Shown here piece after piece: positions 8,415 to 18,056 of a stretch of DNA of 64,000 nt. A model generated the notes under the pieces. It saw only the letters and a program-made list of their open reading frames with translations, was not told the origin of the DNA and ran no database searches. Numbering within the stretch: the stretch's first letter is position 1; every line of letters starts with the position of its first letter. The stretch spans positions 893,501 through 957,500 of the forward strand of contig NZ_UGNV01000001.1 in the NCBI RefSeq assembly GCF_900452395.1. The letters are read 5' to 3'. The stretch comes from Legionella beliardensis. GTDB taxonomy: Bacteria > Pseudomonadota > Gammaproteobacteria > Legionellales > Legionellaceae. Made by a program: the position numbers and the translations under genes.

Positions 8415-9764
8415 ATGCAGGATAAGTTTGAATTAGGCGAAAGTGATACAGGCCATATGTCTAGGGCTTTGGATAATTACCTTGATTTAGTACCAAAAAC
8501 TAAATCAGGCGCGATTGATTTAACTAAAGCATCGCGGATTGCAGAAGGTGGGACACATCTACTTTATCGATTTCCAGATGCACCTTATGTTATTAAATTA
8601 ATGAAACAAAACCCCAACGCTCAAGAACTTAAAGAGCTAGAAAAAAAATATGCTGTGTTATATATGTGTTTTGATCAAGATGGAAAACAACGCTGTATTC
8701 GAGAACAACACCTGACTCTTCCAGTTAAGCTACCTGGCAAAGATACCTATCCTGCCGCTTTATCCATCGTGCCGTATGAAAACTGTTTTAAATCCAAAAT
8801 AAAATTCGATTTTAAAATAGAACCTGCCGAACTTGACCCATACTTAATCGATCATCATGAAGGGTTGTTTGCTCAAGCAAATAAAACACTTATTCATAAA
8901 GATGACTCTGAATCTGGTTTTAATTTGAAGGATTATAAAGTCATTGATGAACGAATTGGTGCAATTTTGCAACGTCTAGACAGTGATCCTAAGCTTCAAG
9001 AGGCCATGATTGAATTCCTAAATCATTACCGTGAATTTTACCAACAGACAAACATCATCTTAGACGCTATGGGATTTGAAAATATTCTCTTTTTTAAAGA
9101 TGAAAGTGGTGATTGGCAATTTAAAATAGGGAGCGCTATTAAGCATGATACTGGCGCATATACCAACGAATTATTTGCGACGCTAAATGCTGATAGCGAA
9201 GTGAATTTGCAGGAGTTTTTTAATTTTACGCATGCGTATTTTTCACCAGCAAACATTAGGGCTGTGAATGCCTGTGCCATGAAATTAGGTTTAGAGCCTG
9301 TTATTCATGATGTTATAATCGATACGAAAGATTTAGTTAAAATATCGCAACAGTTATCCCTAGCAGAGCGCATGCTTGCCTATGCAAAGCATGGTGATTT
9401 TACCAAAATGCATACAATACTTGAGGAAAATAAAGATAAACTTAACTTTAACCTTAAAGATTTTTGGGCCTATCCACTTATAGCTGATGAGTATATTAAA
9501 CATGGACGACCAGCAAGAGAATTTAGTAATTACCTAAAAATCGTTAGCCAATTACCTGTTAATTTACCTGAAAATGAGGAGCAGGCACAACAAATACAGG
9601 ATGTAAAAATGGCAATTGTCGATCGGAAAACCGTGCATGATAAAAAAACCAGGCTTCATGAGGAGCTTAAAGCGATACTCCCAAAATTTAGCATTTGGGC
9701 ATCACTAAATGAAGAAAAAGAGTCCAAAAATGAAGACATCACGCCTCATTTTAAAAATTATTGA
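8415..9764 (+). CDS. unknown protein with weak kinase-like motifs; candidate effector
   Basis: 449 residues, no recognised family. EGGTHLLYRF...YVIKLMK (lysine at residue 61) resembles a kinase-fold glycine strand and VAIK lysine. LDAMGFENILFFKD (~216-229) resembles a catalytic loop with Asp and Asn, followed by FKIGSAIKH where an active kinase would carry an Asp (DFG position). If the fold is right, the missing metal-binding Asp suggests a pseudokinase or atypical kinase. The region after ~300 is helical. The C-terminus is charged (NEEKESKNEDI), resembling an E-block secretion signal. Upstream DNA (8206-8414) is AT-rich and suits a promoter. The kinase reading is inference. Confidence 0.6.
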   Translation: MQDKFELGESDTGHMSRALDNYLDLVPKTKSGAIDLTKASRIAEGGTHLLYRFPDAPYVIKLMKQNPNAQELKELEKKYAVLYMCFDQDGKQRCIREQHLTLPVKLPGKDTYPAALSIVPYENCFKSKIKFDFKIEPAELDPYLIDHHEGLFAQANKTLIHKDDSESGFNLKDYKVIDERIGAILQRLDSDPKLQEAMIEFLNHYREFYQQTNIILDAMGFENILFFKDESGDWQFKIGSAIKHDTGAYTNELFATLNADSEVNLQEFFNFTHAYFSPANIRAVNACAMKLGLEPVIHDVIIDTKDLVKISQQLSLAERMLAYAKHGDFTKMHTILEENKDKLNFNLKDFWAYPLIADEYIKHGRPAREFSNYLKIVSQLPVNLPENEEQAQQIQDVKMAIVDRKTVHDKKTRLHEELKAILPKFSIWASLNEEKESKNEDITPHFKNY

Positions 9765-10033
9765 TGGTTTATTTTCATGCATGCGCTCTTTAGCCTAGTC
9801 AAAAAAGTCACTTTGCCCATGGCAATGTCTTGCATACTACCAGCTATCGCAATACCTCTGAGACTTCTGACAAGCCGGTTTAAAATATCCTGTGATTTGG
9901 TTATAAATGACGCTAAGTAAATAGTTTATTAAAGGATAATTTATTATACTATTTATTTTAAGCGCTAAGGCCTAAACTAATTCTTACTGTACATTAAGCT
10001 ATTAGTTAATTTCTATTTTCAGGATGATCAAAA

Positions 10034-10570
10034 ATGAAATCATTTATTGAGCAAGCTCAGTTTTATGCCGAATATCATCAAAAGCCTATTACTTTTTATA
10101 CTCATATTATCGGTGTACCGCTTATCATTTTTTCCTTGATGATTTTTTTTAGCTTTTTTCATATCGTCGTTCCAGGGGTTATGGATATTAGAATATCTGA
10201 TGTCCTCACGGCCTTTATTCTTATTTACTATGTTATTTTAAACTGGCGTTTGGGTCTTATCGTAACGCCGATTTTTATTTTCATGGTATGGATTGCGGAT
10301 TTGATAGGGTGGTCTGGGCCTACCAAAGAGGCATTATGGACTTTTGTTGTTTTTTTTGTTTTAGGTTGGGTTTTACAGTTAATTGGCCATGTTATTGAAG
10401 GTAAGCGCCCAGCATTGGTTGATAATTTTTGGTCAACACTCACCGCGCCACTCTATTTAACCGCTGAATTATTTTTTAAAATGGGACGAATGCAAGACCT
10501 TAAAGCGCAAATTCATACTGAAGAAAATTTACCTTATAACACCCATGATTTAGATAAAAAAATTGACTAA
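10034..10570 (+). CDS. Mpo1-like (DUF962) membrane protein
   Basis: 178 residues with four predicted membrane segments. The N-terminal AEYHQKPITFYTHIIGVPLI and the C-terminal QLIGHVIEGKRPALVDNFW match the conserved His-containing ends of the DUF962/YGL010w family. The yeast member Mpo1 is an Fe(II)-dependent dioxygenase in alpha-oxidation of 2-hydroxy fatty acids; the spaced histidines here fit metal binding. Bacterial members are poorly characterised, so the exact reaction is inferred. AGGATG upstream may be the ribosome binding site. It stands alone between the kinase-like gene and the deamidase candidate. Confidence 0.8.
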   Translation: MKSFIEQAQFYAEYHQKPITFYTHIIGVPLIIFSLMIFFSFFHIVVPGVMDIRISDVLTAFILIYYVILNWRLGLIVTPIFIFMVWIADLIGWSGPTKEALWTFVVFFVLGWVLQLIGHVIEGKRPALVDNFWSTLTAPLYLTAELFFKMGRMQDLKAQIHTEENLPYNTHDLDKKID

Positions 10571-10663
10571 TGCAAAATGTATAGATAGTGAATATCCTTC
10601 TACTCGTTAAGCTTAACTAATGAACTATACTCTTTATAATTTCATTGGAATAGAAAGCAGATC

Positions 10664-11740
10664 ATGGCTAGCCGAGAATCTGATGTACACGACAGAATTA
10701 GGCAATTGCGCCAATGTGGCAGGCATTGGGGTGAAGATGTTAATTTAGGTGCTGATAGTAGTAGGGTTGGACCTGATGCCTGGTATGAAACAGCCGTATT
10801 AGGTACGGTTGGCTTAAACGGTAACAACCCAGGTGAAGGGCCTGGGGTAATCATAAGAGATATAGAACATAAAGATATAGACATGTTGTGGACAGCAGGC
10901 TTAATTGGTTGTATGGGTCTGGCGATTACAGGCAGAGATGCAGAGGGCCGCTTAGATGTTTTTTTTAGCCATGCCAGGCAATATGATAAGACAACGGCTA
11001 CAACAGATGCAGCAAATCCTATCCATTTAGCAAAAGAGTTCGTAGATTCTCATGATGGAGTACGTGTTTTTTGGGGAACTGATTTTTTTGTTGGTCATGA
11101 TGTTAGTACGGCTCAGGTTAATCGCCATAAGGCTCAACAGAAATTAAGTAATGACTTAGGATGTTGGGTTCGAGAAAGTGATTGTGTGCCTGCCAGTGAG
11201 TTAGTTTTTCTGCCAAAATTAGGGCTCCTAAAGCAGGGGAAGCCAGCAGAAGTACAAGCCGAATTAGCTACTGATCCAGATTTAGCGCATAAGGTTGAAT
11301 TTTCAAATAGCAAGCGCTTAAGCAAGTTTATGCCTGATCCAGACATTAGTGGCAGGATTGAATTGCAATTAGCTGAATTAAGAATGCAGCGAAATGCACG
11401 TCTTAGGTTATATCATCAAGATGGCTTACGGGATAATAAAATTTTTGTTTTACAAAAAGTGTTGGATGCTTATCAGGTAGGAAATATTGATGTATTAAGG
11501 CATTATGCTATTCATGCCAAAGAAAAAACATCGCCTTTTGCCGATCCTAGTGGCGTGAATGTTTGGCACGCTAAAGAAGAAAGTAAGACAGCGCAATTAG
11601 TGCAAGAAGCATTTGCAGATGCTCATACTAAAACTTATGCCATGGGCGAAAAAGGCTGCGGGCTTAAAAGCGATGGGAGTAATATTCATAATTTTAAGGA
11701 ATTTAAAGAATTAGACGAGGAAAGAGGTCTTAGGCTCTGA
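10664..11740 (+). CDS. possible CNF/BLF1/CheD-like glutamine deamidase; candidate effector
   Basis: 358 residues, not a family I recognise over its full length. Residues ~62-110 read VIIRDIEHKDIDMLWTAGLI, then GCMGLAITGRDAEG, then RLDVFFSHARQYD. The LIGC at 80-83 fits the LxGC nucleophile motif of the CNF1/BLF1 deamidases and the analogous GSC of CheD, and H103 sits about 20 residues later on what would be the next strand, where these enzymes keep the catalytic His. That suggests a Cys-His glutamine deamidase fold. The remaining 250 residues are charged and helical, ending with KELDEERGLRL. No signal peptide. Its base composition looks less AT-rich than its neighbours. The deamidase call rests on one motif and spacing. 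Confidence 0.5.
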   Translation: MASRESDVHDRIRQLRQCGRHWGEDVNLGADSSRVGPDAWYETAVLGTVGLNGNNPGEGPGVIIRDIEHKDIDMLWTAGLIGCMGLAITGRDAEGRLDVFFSHARQYDKTTATTDAANPIHLAKEFVDSHDGVRVFWGTDFFVGHDVSTAQVNRHKAQQKLSNDLGCWVRESDCVPASELVFLPKLGLLKQGKPAEVQAELATDPDLAHKVEFSNSKRLSKFMPDPDISGRIELQLAELRMQRNARLRLYHQDGLRDNKIFVLQKVLDAYQVGNIDVLRHYAIHAKEKTSPFADPSGVNVWHAKEESKTAQLVQEAFADAHTKTYAMGEKGCGLKSDGSNIHNFKEFKELDEERGLRL

Positions 11741-11985
11741 AGATTAAATGCTGCTCTATTTTTTAATTTAAATACAGATTCCCTTTGACAATAATATCAA
11801 TTTTGCCATATAAGCCTTATTAATCCGTTTAGAGAAACTGTCCCTTGATATTAATATTTATTGCCATCAGGCCAATGTTCGGTATGGATTCCCGTCTACA
11901 CGGGAAGGCATTGTTGCGTAGATAGAATAAGTGATCAAAACGATGTAGCCTGGGTGAAACGAAGTGAAACCCGGGTTTAGGCCCT
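11741..11985. repeat. intergenic repeats before a 5'-truncated gene
   Basis: At 11879-11931 is a copy of a dispersed repeat containing GCATTGTTGCGTAG, matched in reverse complement near 62319. At 11944-11978 is a short variant of the TAGCCTGGG inverted-repeat family (arms AGCCTGGGTGAAAC and GTGAAACCCGGGT). They directly precede coding-looking sequence that lacks a start codon. Confidence 0.6.
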
Positions 11986-11987
11986 AG

Positions 11988-12734
11988 TTCTGGTTATATT
12001 ATTTCGATGTTGAGCTTAAGGCACAAAAAAAAGAAGAGGGTTTAGAAATAGACAAAAATTCTATTTATTATCAAGCTGTTTTTGAGTCAGCTGTAATTTT
12101 TAAAGTAAAAGGGATGGTTAAATCCTTGTTCAATAGTTGGGTGATCCATGTTAAACAGCTATACCCTGACTATTTATTTCAGGCAGAAGATGAGGTTTTA
12201 GTCGACGATTTAGTCATAGCCTTGGCCAAAGGTTTGGAATTAATATGGCGAAATAAGAGCAAAACTAAACAGACTATGTGTGATTTGTCTGTAGACTCGG
12301 TTTTAATTGCGGCGTCTACTGCTTTAAACTCACATTGGTATCAAGAATATGTTTTTAAACACACTCATCATTATAAAGAACTCTATTTTCTTAAGACCAT
12401 TATTCAATACTTAAAAATTGATGCAATTGCTGTTAAAAAAATTGAAACACTTTATAAGTATATGATGAGTAAAGAGAGAGCTATTGTAGAAGAAGCGTGT
12501 ACTAAACATGAAAAAATTATTGATTTAAATCAATTTAAGAAAAGCAAGCAAACTGATTCTAGTTTTAAACAAAATATGGTTGATTATTTAGAATCAATTT
12601 ATTTTGAAAAAAATTTTCATATATTTGGTGAAATTCTTAAAAATAAATATACTATCGTGTTAGCAGATTTCTTTACTGCAGATGAAGTAAAACAGCTTTT
12701 TGAATATGTTAATCAAAACTTTTTAGCTCATTAA
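11988..12734 (+). pseudogene. probable 5'-truncated gene of unknown function
   Basis: The first ATG is at 12114, giving 206 residues, but the frame stays open upstream to a stop at 11985. The extra ~42 codons translate to protein-like sequence (for example FDVELKAQKKEEGLEIDKN and YYQAVFESAVIFKVKG) without any ATG, GTG or TTG. The 5' end of this open stretch abuts a dispersed repeat (11944-11978). The simplest reading is that the original start was lost by repeat insertion or deletion. The rest is helical and Lys/Phe-rich, with no recognised domain, ending in FTADEVKQLFEYVNQNF. A shortened protein from ATG 12114 could still be made, although no good ribosome binding site precedes it. Confidence 0.5.
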
Positions 12735-12768
12735 ATTACATCGTAGGGATTTTTACTAGGATTAAGCC

Positions 12769-14058
12769 ATGCATTTATCTTCTCCAAATAAAGCACTTTA
12801 CGCAGGTGTTTTAGGTACTGTTTTACAATGGTATGACTTTGCTCTTTTTGGCTATTTTGCACCAATTATTGCAACAACTTATTTTCCTAATGATGACAGA
12901 TTTGCCGCTCTTTTGAGTGCATTTGGCATTTTTGCCGTAGGGTATTTGTTAGCACCACTTGGCTCACTATTATTTGGTTATATTGGTGATCGCTTTGGTC
13001 GAAAACGGGCTTTAACTATTAGTATTTTAGCAATGGCTATTCCAACTGCGCTGATTAGCCTTGTGCCTTCCTATGAAGCCATTGGCTTGGCCGCACCTAT
13101 TCTCATTACCTTATTTCGAGTCATACAGGGGTTTGTTGCCAGCTCTGAATTTACCGGTTCTGCTATTTTTTTAGTGGAGCATGCTAAAGAAGGCAACAAA
13201 GCATTTTACGGTTGTTTAACAAGTTCTGCTTACAGTGTCGGTTCACTCTTAGCAGGATTGACAGCGTCCTTGTTAACAGCTTCCTTTATGCCTGATTGGG
13301 GCTGGCGAATAGGATTTGCTATGGCATTGATTGCGGGCCTGGTTATTTTTTATTTACGATTTAATGTCCAAGAAACACCAGAATATATGCAAATGGTACG
13401 TACTAGAAACGTGCGCTTTCCGTTTCTCCTAGCCTTAAAAGAAAATCCCTTAGCCATTATTGGGGTAATAGGGTTAGCGTGGCTTGTGAGTGTTCTAACC
13501 TTTGGCACCTATATTTTTACAGCCACTTATTTGCATCGTTATTTTAACATGTCACTCAGTATAGCCACTCTGATTATCACGTTTGCCTTGGCGGTGGACG
13601 CAGTCTTAGAGCCTTTTTTTGCCATCTTAGCTGACCGAATTGGTTTTTTAAAGGTGGTATGTTTTGGCTTAATAGCTACTATTTGTTTAAGTCTTCCTAT
13701 CTTTTTGCTACTCGCTACGGGTCAAGTTAGTTTAATTACACTGAGCATGGCGTTATTGTCTCTTTTAATTGCAATGACTTTTGCACCCTTAAATGCGTAT
13801 ATGATTTCTTTATTTCCGCATCATTATCGCTATAGTGGATTTGGGGTGGCATTTCATATTGGTATTTCATTATTTGGTGGGACAACACCGTTAGCGTTAA
13901 TGTGGCTAGTTAACCAAACAGGTAATTTGACCTCCCCTGCTTATTATTACATTGCTGCCGCAATCATTGGGTTAGCCTCTTTAAGGCTTTGTGAATACAG
14001 CCAAGGCAGGTCAACTAGGTCAAAATCAGCTACACTAGCGCCAGTTATTGAGGATTAA
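12769..14058 (+). CDS. MFS transporter, metabolite:H+ symporter (ProP/ShiA-like) family
   Basis: 429 residues with about 12 membrane segments, the normal size. The N-terminal GTVLQWYDFALFGYFAP and the loop GDRFGRKRALTISI are hallmarks of the MHS branch of the major facilitator superfamily (ProP, KgtP, ShiA). These inner-membrane carriers import small metabolites or osmolytes with protons; the substrate cannot be assigned. AGGA precedes the start by about nine bases. The stop is separated by two bases from the ATG of the GNAT gene, so the two are probably co-transcribed. Confidence 0.9.
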   Translation: MHLSSPNKALYAGVLGTVLQWYDFALFGYFAPIIATTYFPNDDRFAALLSAFGIFAVGYLLAPLGSLLFGYIGDRFGRKRALTISILAMAIPTALISLVPSYEAIGLAAPILITLFRVIQGFVASSEFTGSAIFLVEHAKEGNKAFYGCLTSSAYSVGSLLAGLTASLLTASFMPDWGWRIGFAMALIAGLVIFYLRFNVQETPEYMQMVRTRNVRFPFLLALKENPLAIIGVIGLAWLVSVLTFGTYIFTATYLHRYFNMSLSIATLIITFALAVDAVLEPFFAILADRIGFLKVVCFGLIATICLSLPIFLLLATGQVSLITLSMALLSLLIAMTFAPLNAYMISLFPHHYRYSGFGVAFHIGISLFGGTTPLALMWLVNQTGNLTSPAYYYIAAAIIGLASLRLCEYSQGRSTRSKSATLAPVIED

Positions 14059-14060
14059 GT

Positions 14061-14564
14061 ATGTTACTTTTCAGTTCAGCTTTAAAACAGCATAAGCTTA
14101 CGTTTAAGCCCTTAAGTCAGTGTATGGATTATGTTCCCCTTGCCGCTCAATGGGCGGAAGGTGAGTGGGGCTATATTCGTAATATGGGGGTTGAATATCG
14201 TACAAGGGTAATGTGTGATCTTAGTCAATATGTTTACATTGGGTTGTTTGCAGAAAAACCTGTCGCTATGTTTGCTCTGTTAGAGCGCAAATTTAGTCCT
14301 GACTTAGTTGCAGCTACAGATTGTCCTATCCATGCACGTGAATTAATGTATGTCTATGTGGATAAAAATTACCGGGGTTTTGGGTTTGGTAAACAAATCA
14401 TTGATGAGGCAAAACAGCTAGCAAAGCAAGCAGGTGCGACGTTAATTTTGCTGGATACTTTAAAGCCTAGTTTGAATCGCTTTTATGAAAAGCAGGGGGC
14501 TAGAATAGTGTGTGAAAGTGAGTTATTTTCGCATGCAACGGATGTGTTAAAAATCAGTGTTTAA
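14061..14564 (+). CDS. GNAT family N-acetyltransferase
   Basis: 167 residues. Motif A reads VYVDKNYRGFGFGKQIIDEA, with the R/Q-x-x-G-x-G/A pyrophosphate-binding loop (RGFGFG) for acetyl-CoA. Motif B follows in LDTLKPSLNRFYEKQGARIV. The substrate is unknown. It starts two bases after the transporter stop, with GAGGA inside the end of that gene serving as ribosome binding site, so the pair may act on one metabolite. Confidence 0.85.
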   Translation: MLLFSSALKQHKLTFKPLSQCMDYVPLAAQWAEGEWGYIRNMGVEYRTRVMCDLSQYVYIGLFAEKPVAMFALLERKFSPDLVAATDCPIHARELMYVYVDKNYRGFGFGKQIIDEAKQLAKQAGATLILLDTLKPSLNRFYEKQGARIVCESELFSHATDVLKISV

Positions 14565-14625
14565 TCAATCTTTGGATTATTTTTTTGATAATCATGGCGC
14601 TCTTGATAAGCATATTCTAGTGCTA

Positions 14626-15525
14626 TTAGTCCATACGAAATACACCAATATATTCATGTTCTTCTTCATGTTCTCCTGAAAGGCAAGCATCTAAGGCTTG
14701 ATTTAGTTGTGATTTTTCATCTGTGCTCTTAGCACTTAATAAATCAGCTAGATTTTCTTTTAAAGTATCAACTGAACTTTCAAGCGCCGAAATAAGCGGT
14801 TTATTCTTAATTGATGCAGCTTGTTGACTTGAGATTTCATTGCCTAGCTTTTTAGTTCTATCCTTTAGAGAACTATCACGAGCTAGTAAACTTACCCTTT
14901 CTTCTTCTAAAGAAGTTTTTTGAGCTTCTAATGAAGACTTGCGCATGTTATTTTCATTAGCTGAATCATATTCAATGCATTTCTTTTTACTGTCATTAAT
15001 GGGCCAAAAACTATTTAACAAACTCATAGCAATAGATTTAAAGAAACCAGGATTCTTATCAGCTAAAAACCTATCTAAGCCACTTGGTACTGCTGGAAAA
15101 GGATGGGGCGAAGCAAGTTTTTCAATTTCCATTTGGATGTCTGTTATTCGCAAAAACTTAGCGTCTCTTTTTTTACCTATATCTGTGCGTTCATCTTGTA
15201 AATTTTTCTGCATATCTTGTAGAGTGGTCAGCTTTTTTGCAATTTCGTCTTGCTCCAACGAATTGTATTCTATTTTATCATTTAAATTTTGTAATAAGTC
15301 AATAATATCTGATATACGAATACTTCTTAAGTCATATAAATCATCTAGATCTTTCTCAGCTAGTGCGGCAGGAAACAAAGATATACCATATTTTTTCTCA
15401 ATGTCTTTTATTGTCTTAAGTGTTGCTTTTATTTTCGATAATATATTTATCTCAGGCACATTGCCTTCGAGTATTAGCTCTTCGATAGTTTTTCCGGAAT
15501 TAAGTTTTTTTTCATAATCAGACAT
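14626..15525 (-). CDS. coiled-coil protein of unknown function; candidate effector
   Basis: 299 residues, mostly helical. Two long heptad-rich stretches are visible: ~75-135 (LNDKIEYNSLEQDEIAKKLT and onward) and ~195-270 (SLEAQKTSLEEERVSLLA and onward), with a less regular segment between. There is no signal peptide or enzyme motif. The C-terminus SGEHEEEHEYIGVFRMD has a glutamate block followed by hydrophobic residues, matching the Legionella Dot/Icm E-block pattern. It is monocistronic and convergent with the GNAT gene. Effector status is inference. Confidence 0.6.
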   Translation of the reverse strand: MSDYEKKLNSGKTIEELILEGNVPEINILSKIKATLKTIKDIEKKYGISLFPAALAEKDLDDLYDLRSIRISDIIDLLQNLNDKIEYNSLEQDEIAKKLTTLQDMQKNLQDERTDIGKKRDAKFLRITDIQMEIEKLASPHPFPAVPSGLDRFLADKNPGFFKSIAMSLLNSFWPINDSKKKCIEYDSANENNMRKSSLEAQKTSLEEERVSLLARDSSLKDRTKKLGNEISSQQAASIKNKPLISALESSVDTLKENLADLLSAKSTDEKSQLNQALDACLSGEHEEEHEYIGVFRMD

Positions 15526-15957
15526 AGTAATAACCGTAATCTCTTTGTATAAAGATATATCAATAAGATTATAGTTTAAACTAATTGGATTAAGGCAATA
15601 TTAGGTAAATAAAAAGTTTTAAAAATAGTATGTAAAAACTGCTCCGCCTGCTGAAAATTAATCCAGTGCATCGTATTTTATTTTTTTATAATAATAGAAA
15701 ACCTGGTTTTTTAATCTCCATAATCAAGATAAAAGTAATCAAATAAGTTATTGATAAAAGAAAAAATAAATAAATTTGGCGCCGTATTTAGGGGCAATGT
15801 GCCTTTAAAATTTATTTGTTATTCTTATACCGCGCACTAAGTGGATAAGGTTCTTGTTATCGCCAAGGATCTAAGCTCACATGATAGCTTCGATAGACTA
15901 CTGTAATCATTTAATCAAGCGCAGGAAGCATTAAAATTAAACAAAGAGCATGCTATT
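15526..15957. other. intergenic region with a long-loop inverted repeat
   Basis: This 432-base gap separates the divergent coiled-coil and yhhQ-like genes. AAATAAATTT (15768-15777) and its complement AAATTTATTT (15808-15817) flank a GC-richer insert (GGCGCC...GTGCC) and could form a structured leader for the downstream transporter. No preQ1-type riboswitch core is convincingly present. No gene is seen. Confidence 0.35.
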
Positions 15958-16902
15958 ATGGCGCCCTTGTTGAATCACGTTTGTATACTTACTATGACTA
16001 ATTCTTACCGCATTATTTCTATTGACGATAGCTATCATGACACTGGAAAGGTTTATGTAAAAATTCAAATGGTAGGTAAATCACAAATATTTGCTAGGCC
16101 GGTTAGTGAGCTTTATCAAAAAACATGGTTAGAACATTTTTCTTGCGAGGATGTTGCTCATATTGCAGCCCTTTATACGGCAGAGCACACCAAAAATTTA
16201 GATTTAATAAAAAAATTTCCTAAAGCAACGCCTGCTACCAAATCAAGTGTCATTGTTGTAGGCATTCTTTTTACCGCTTTGCTTATTTTATCTAATTTGA
16301 CTGCCTTTAAGCTTGCAACCTTTGCTTCTATTAATTTTCCCGCAGGACTTATCTTTTTTCCATTGACTTATGTTTTTGATGACATTTTGACTGAGGTTTA
16401 TGGGTTTAAAGTCAGTCGCCGCATTATCTGGATGGCACTGCTTGCAAATACCATTATTTTTATAGGCACCTGGGGCACGATATACCTAAATCCATCACCT
16501 TTCTGGCATGATCAAGCAGCTTATGCCACCGTGTATCAAGCAACGTTGCGGGTTTTTATTGCCTCAATGATTGGTTATTTCTTAGGTGAATTTGCTAATT
16601 CTACGCTTTTAGCCAAATTAAAAGTATTAACCTCAGGAAAACATTTATGGTTACGAGCCATTACCAGTACAGTCGTTGGCGTTGGCATTGATACTATTTT
16701 TTTCACCCACATCGCTTTTTTATTTACCATGCCTTATGGCAATCTTTGGGAAATAATTGCCACTATGTATGCACTTAAAGTAATTTATGAATTTTGTGCA
16801 CTTCCTATTACATATAAAGTAACTAATTATTTAAAGAGAAAAGACAACATTGATCATTACGACTTTAAAACAAACTTTAATCCATTTTCTTTAGAAGTTT
16901 AA
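15958..16902 (+). CDS. yhhQ: queuosine precursor transporter, YhhQ/VUT family
   Basis: 314 residues. From ~95 onward it has about six membrane segments with the family signatures ILSNLTAFKLATF, FPAGLIFFPLTYVFDDILTE VYGF (conserved DxxTEVYG) and the later GEFANS. YhhQ proteins import preQ0/preQ1 for tRNA queuosine synthesis. A cytosolic N-terminal extension of about 90 residues is longer than in E. coli. The start could instead be the ATG at 15994; the 15958 ATG has AAAGAG at a suitable distance. Monocistronic. Confidence 0.85.
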   Translation: MAPLLNHVCILTMTNSYRIISIDDSYHDTGKVYVKIQMVGKSQIFARPVSELYQKTWLEHFSCEDVAHIAALYTAEHTKNLDLIKKFPKATPATKSSVIVVGILFTALLILSNLTAFKLATFASINFPAGLIFFPLTYVFDDILTEVYGFKVSRRIIWMALLANTIIFIGTWGTIYLNPSPFWHDQAAYATVYQATLRVFIASMIGYFLGEFANSTLLAKLKVLTSGKHLWLRAITSTVVGVGIDTIFFTHIAFLFTMPYGNLWEIIATMYALKVIYEFCALPITYKVTNYLKRKDNIDHYDFKTNFNPFSLEV

Positions 16903-17133
16903 AGTCATACGTGACTCTTTAAGCTATTCAAAACCATTAACTATTCAATCTTCTCGCCTGGTGCATCACTTAAAACAAAAATAAAAAATTGACATGTATG
17001 ATAAAAATACCTCGTTTAATATTTTTAATTTTGATACAAATTATAGTAACAGTGATAATGAATACAGAGCTTATGCTTAAATTTTAGATGCCTTGATTAT
17101 TCTTTAACGACGGTTTGATAAAAGGAATTAACC

Positions 17134-18012
17134 ATGTACAACCTGATTTCCCAAATTAGAATTATAATTTTATTAGCGATTTTTATTTTAGGGCCAGCTG
17201 CTTACGCTCGCACATTTCAAACCAGTGATAATCGATTTATTGGCTACACGGATATAGGGCAGGGTAGACCCATTGTGCTTATACACGCTTTTCCTACTGA
17301 CAGGCGGCTATGGGAACTGGCTACCCAAGACCTGGAAGATGCTCTGCAAGGCAGTAATGGGTTGCGAATTATAAGTCTAGATTTATGGGGATTTGGCCAG
17401 TCTTCTTCTGCAAATGGGCAAGCCATTACGATGGTCGATTACGCGCGTGAAGTAAATGAATTACTTAATCATCTCCAGATTCAACAGGCAGTCATTGGTG
17501 GTGAATCAATGGGAGGATATATTACGCTTGCTTTTCTTGCATCCTTTCCCGAAAAAGTAGAAGGGTTAATTCTATCTAATACCCAATCCATTGCCGACAG
17601 TCTAGAGGCAAAAGCCAATCGTGAAGCCACGGCTAAAGATGTCTTAGAGCATGGTACGGAGAATTTAATCAATGGCTTTATGTCTAAGGCACTTTCTCCT
17701 ACTGCCTCTGAAAAAACAAAACTGTTTTTAAAGCACATTCTAGAGAGGCAAGATAAAATGGCCATTGCTTCAGCATTACGCGGTATGGCGCTACGCCCTG
17801 ATACGTCAGATATACTCACTAATTCTCCTATACCCATTCTCATTTTATCTGGCGAGAAAGACGTACTGATTTCACCGCAACAAAGCGAGAATATGCATAA
17901 GCTAGCTAAACACAGCAAATTAGTGCTTATCCCAGATGCGGGTCATCTTGCAAGTTTAGAACAGCCAAAACAATGGATGCAGGCAGTTGTTGCTATGTTC
18001 TCTTATAAATAG
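17134..18012 (+). CDS. secreted or periplasmic alpha/beta hydrolase
   Basis: 292 residues with a signal peptide (~1-25, cleavage near AYA). The alpha/beta hydrolase core shows the oxyanion HAFPTD region, the DLWGFGQS loop, nucleophile elbow GGESMGG (Ser), an acid in SGEKDVLI and the catalytic His in DAGHLASLEQP. The triad is complete. It resembles epoxide hydrolase or haloperoxidase-type esterases; the substrate is unknown. AAGGAA sits about seven bases before the ATG. The gene is 44 bases upstream of the ICMT-like methyltransferase and may share its transcript. Confidence 0.85.
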   Translation: MYNLISQIRIIILLAIFILGPAAYARTFQTSDNRFIGYTDIGQGRPIVLIHAFPTDRRLWELATQDLEDALQGSNGLRIISLDLWGFGQSSSANGQAITMVDYAREVNELLNHLQIQQAVIGGESMGGYITLAFLASFPEKVEGLILSNTQSIADSLEAKANREATAKDVLEHGTENLINGFMSKALSPTASEKTKLFLKHILERQDKMAIASALRGMALRPDTSDILTNSPIPILILSGEKDVLISPQQSENMHKLAKHSKLVLIPDAGHLASLEQPKQWMQAVVAMFSYK

Positions 18013-18056
18013 CTTCAGTAATCATAGCAAACCTTCAAATTAGGGAAGAAGAGATT

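Noticed and set aside
9900-9965. AAATAG/CTATTT inverted repeat before the DUF962 gene
   Set aside because: Short arms with a long AT-rich loop; expected by chance in this composition.
15830-15957. Possible preQ1 riboswitch before the yhhQ-like gene
   Set aside because: GGTTCTTG and nearby A-rich bases do not form the compact pseudoknot core convincingly.
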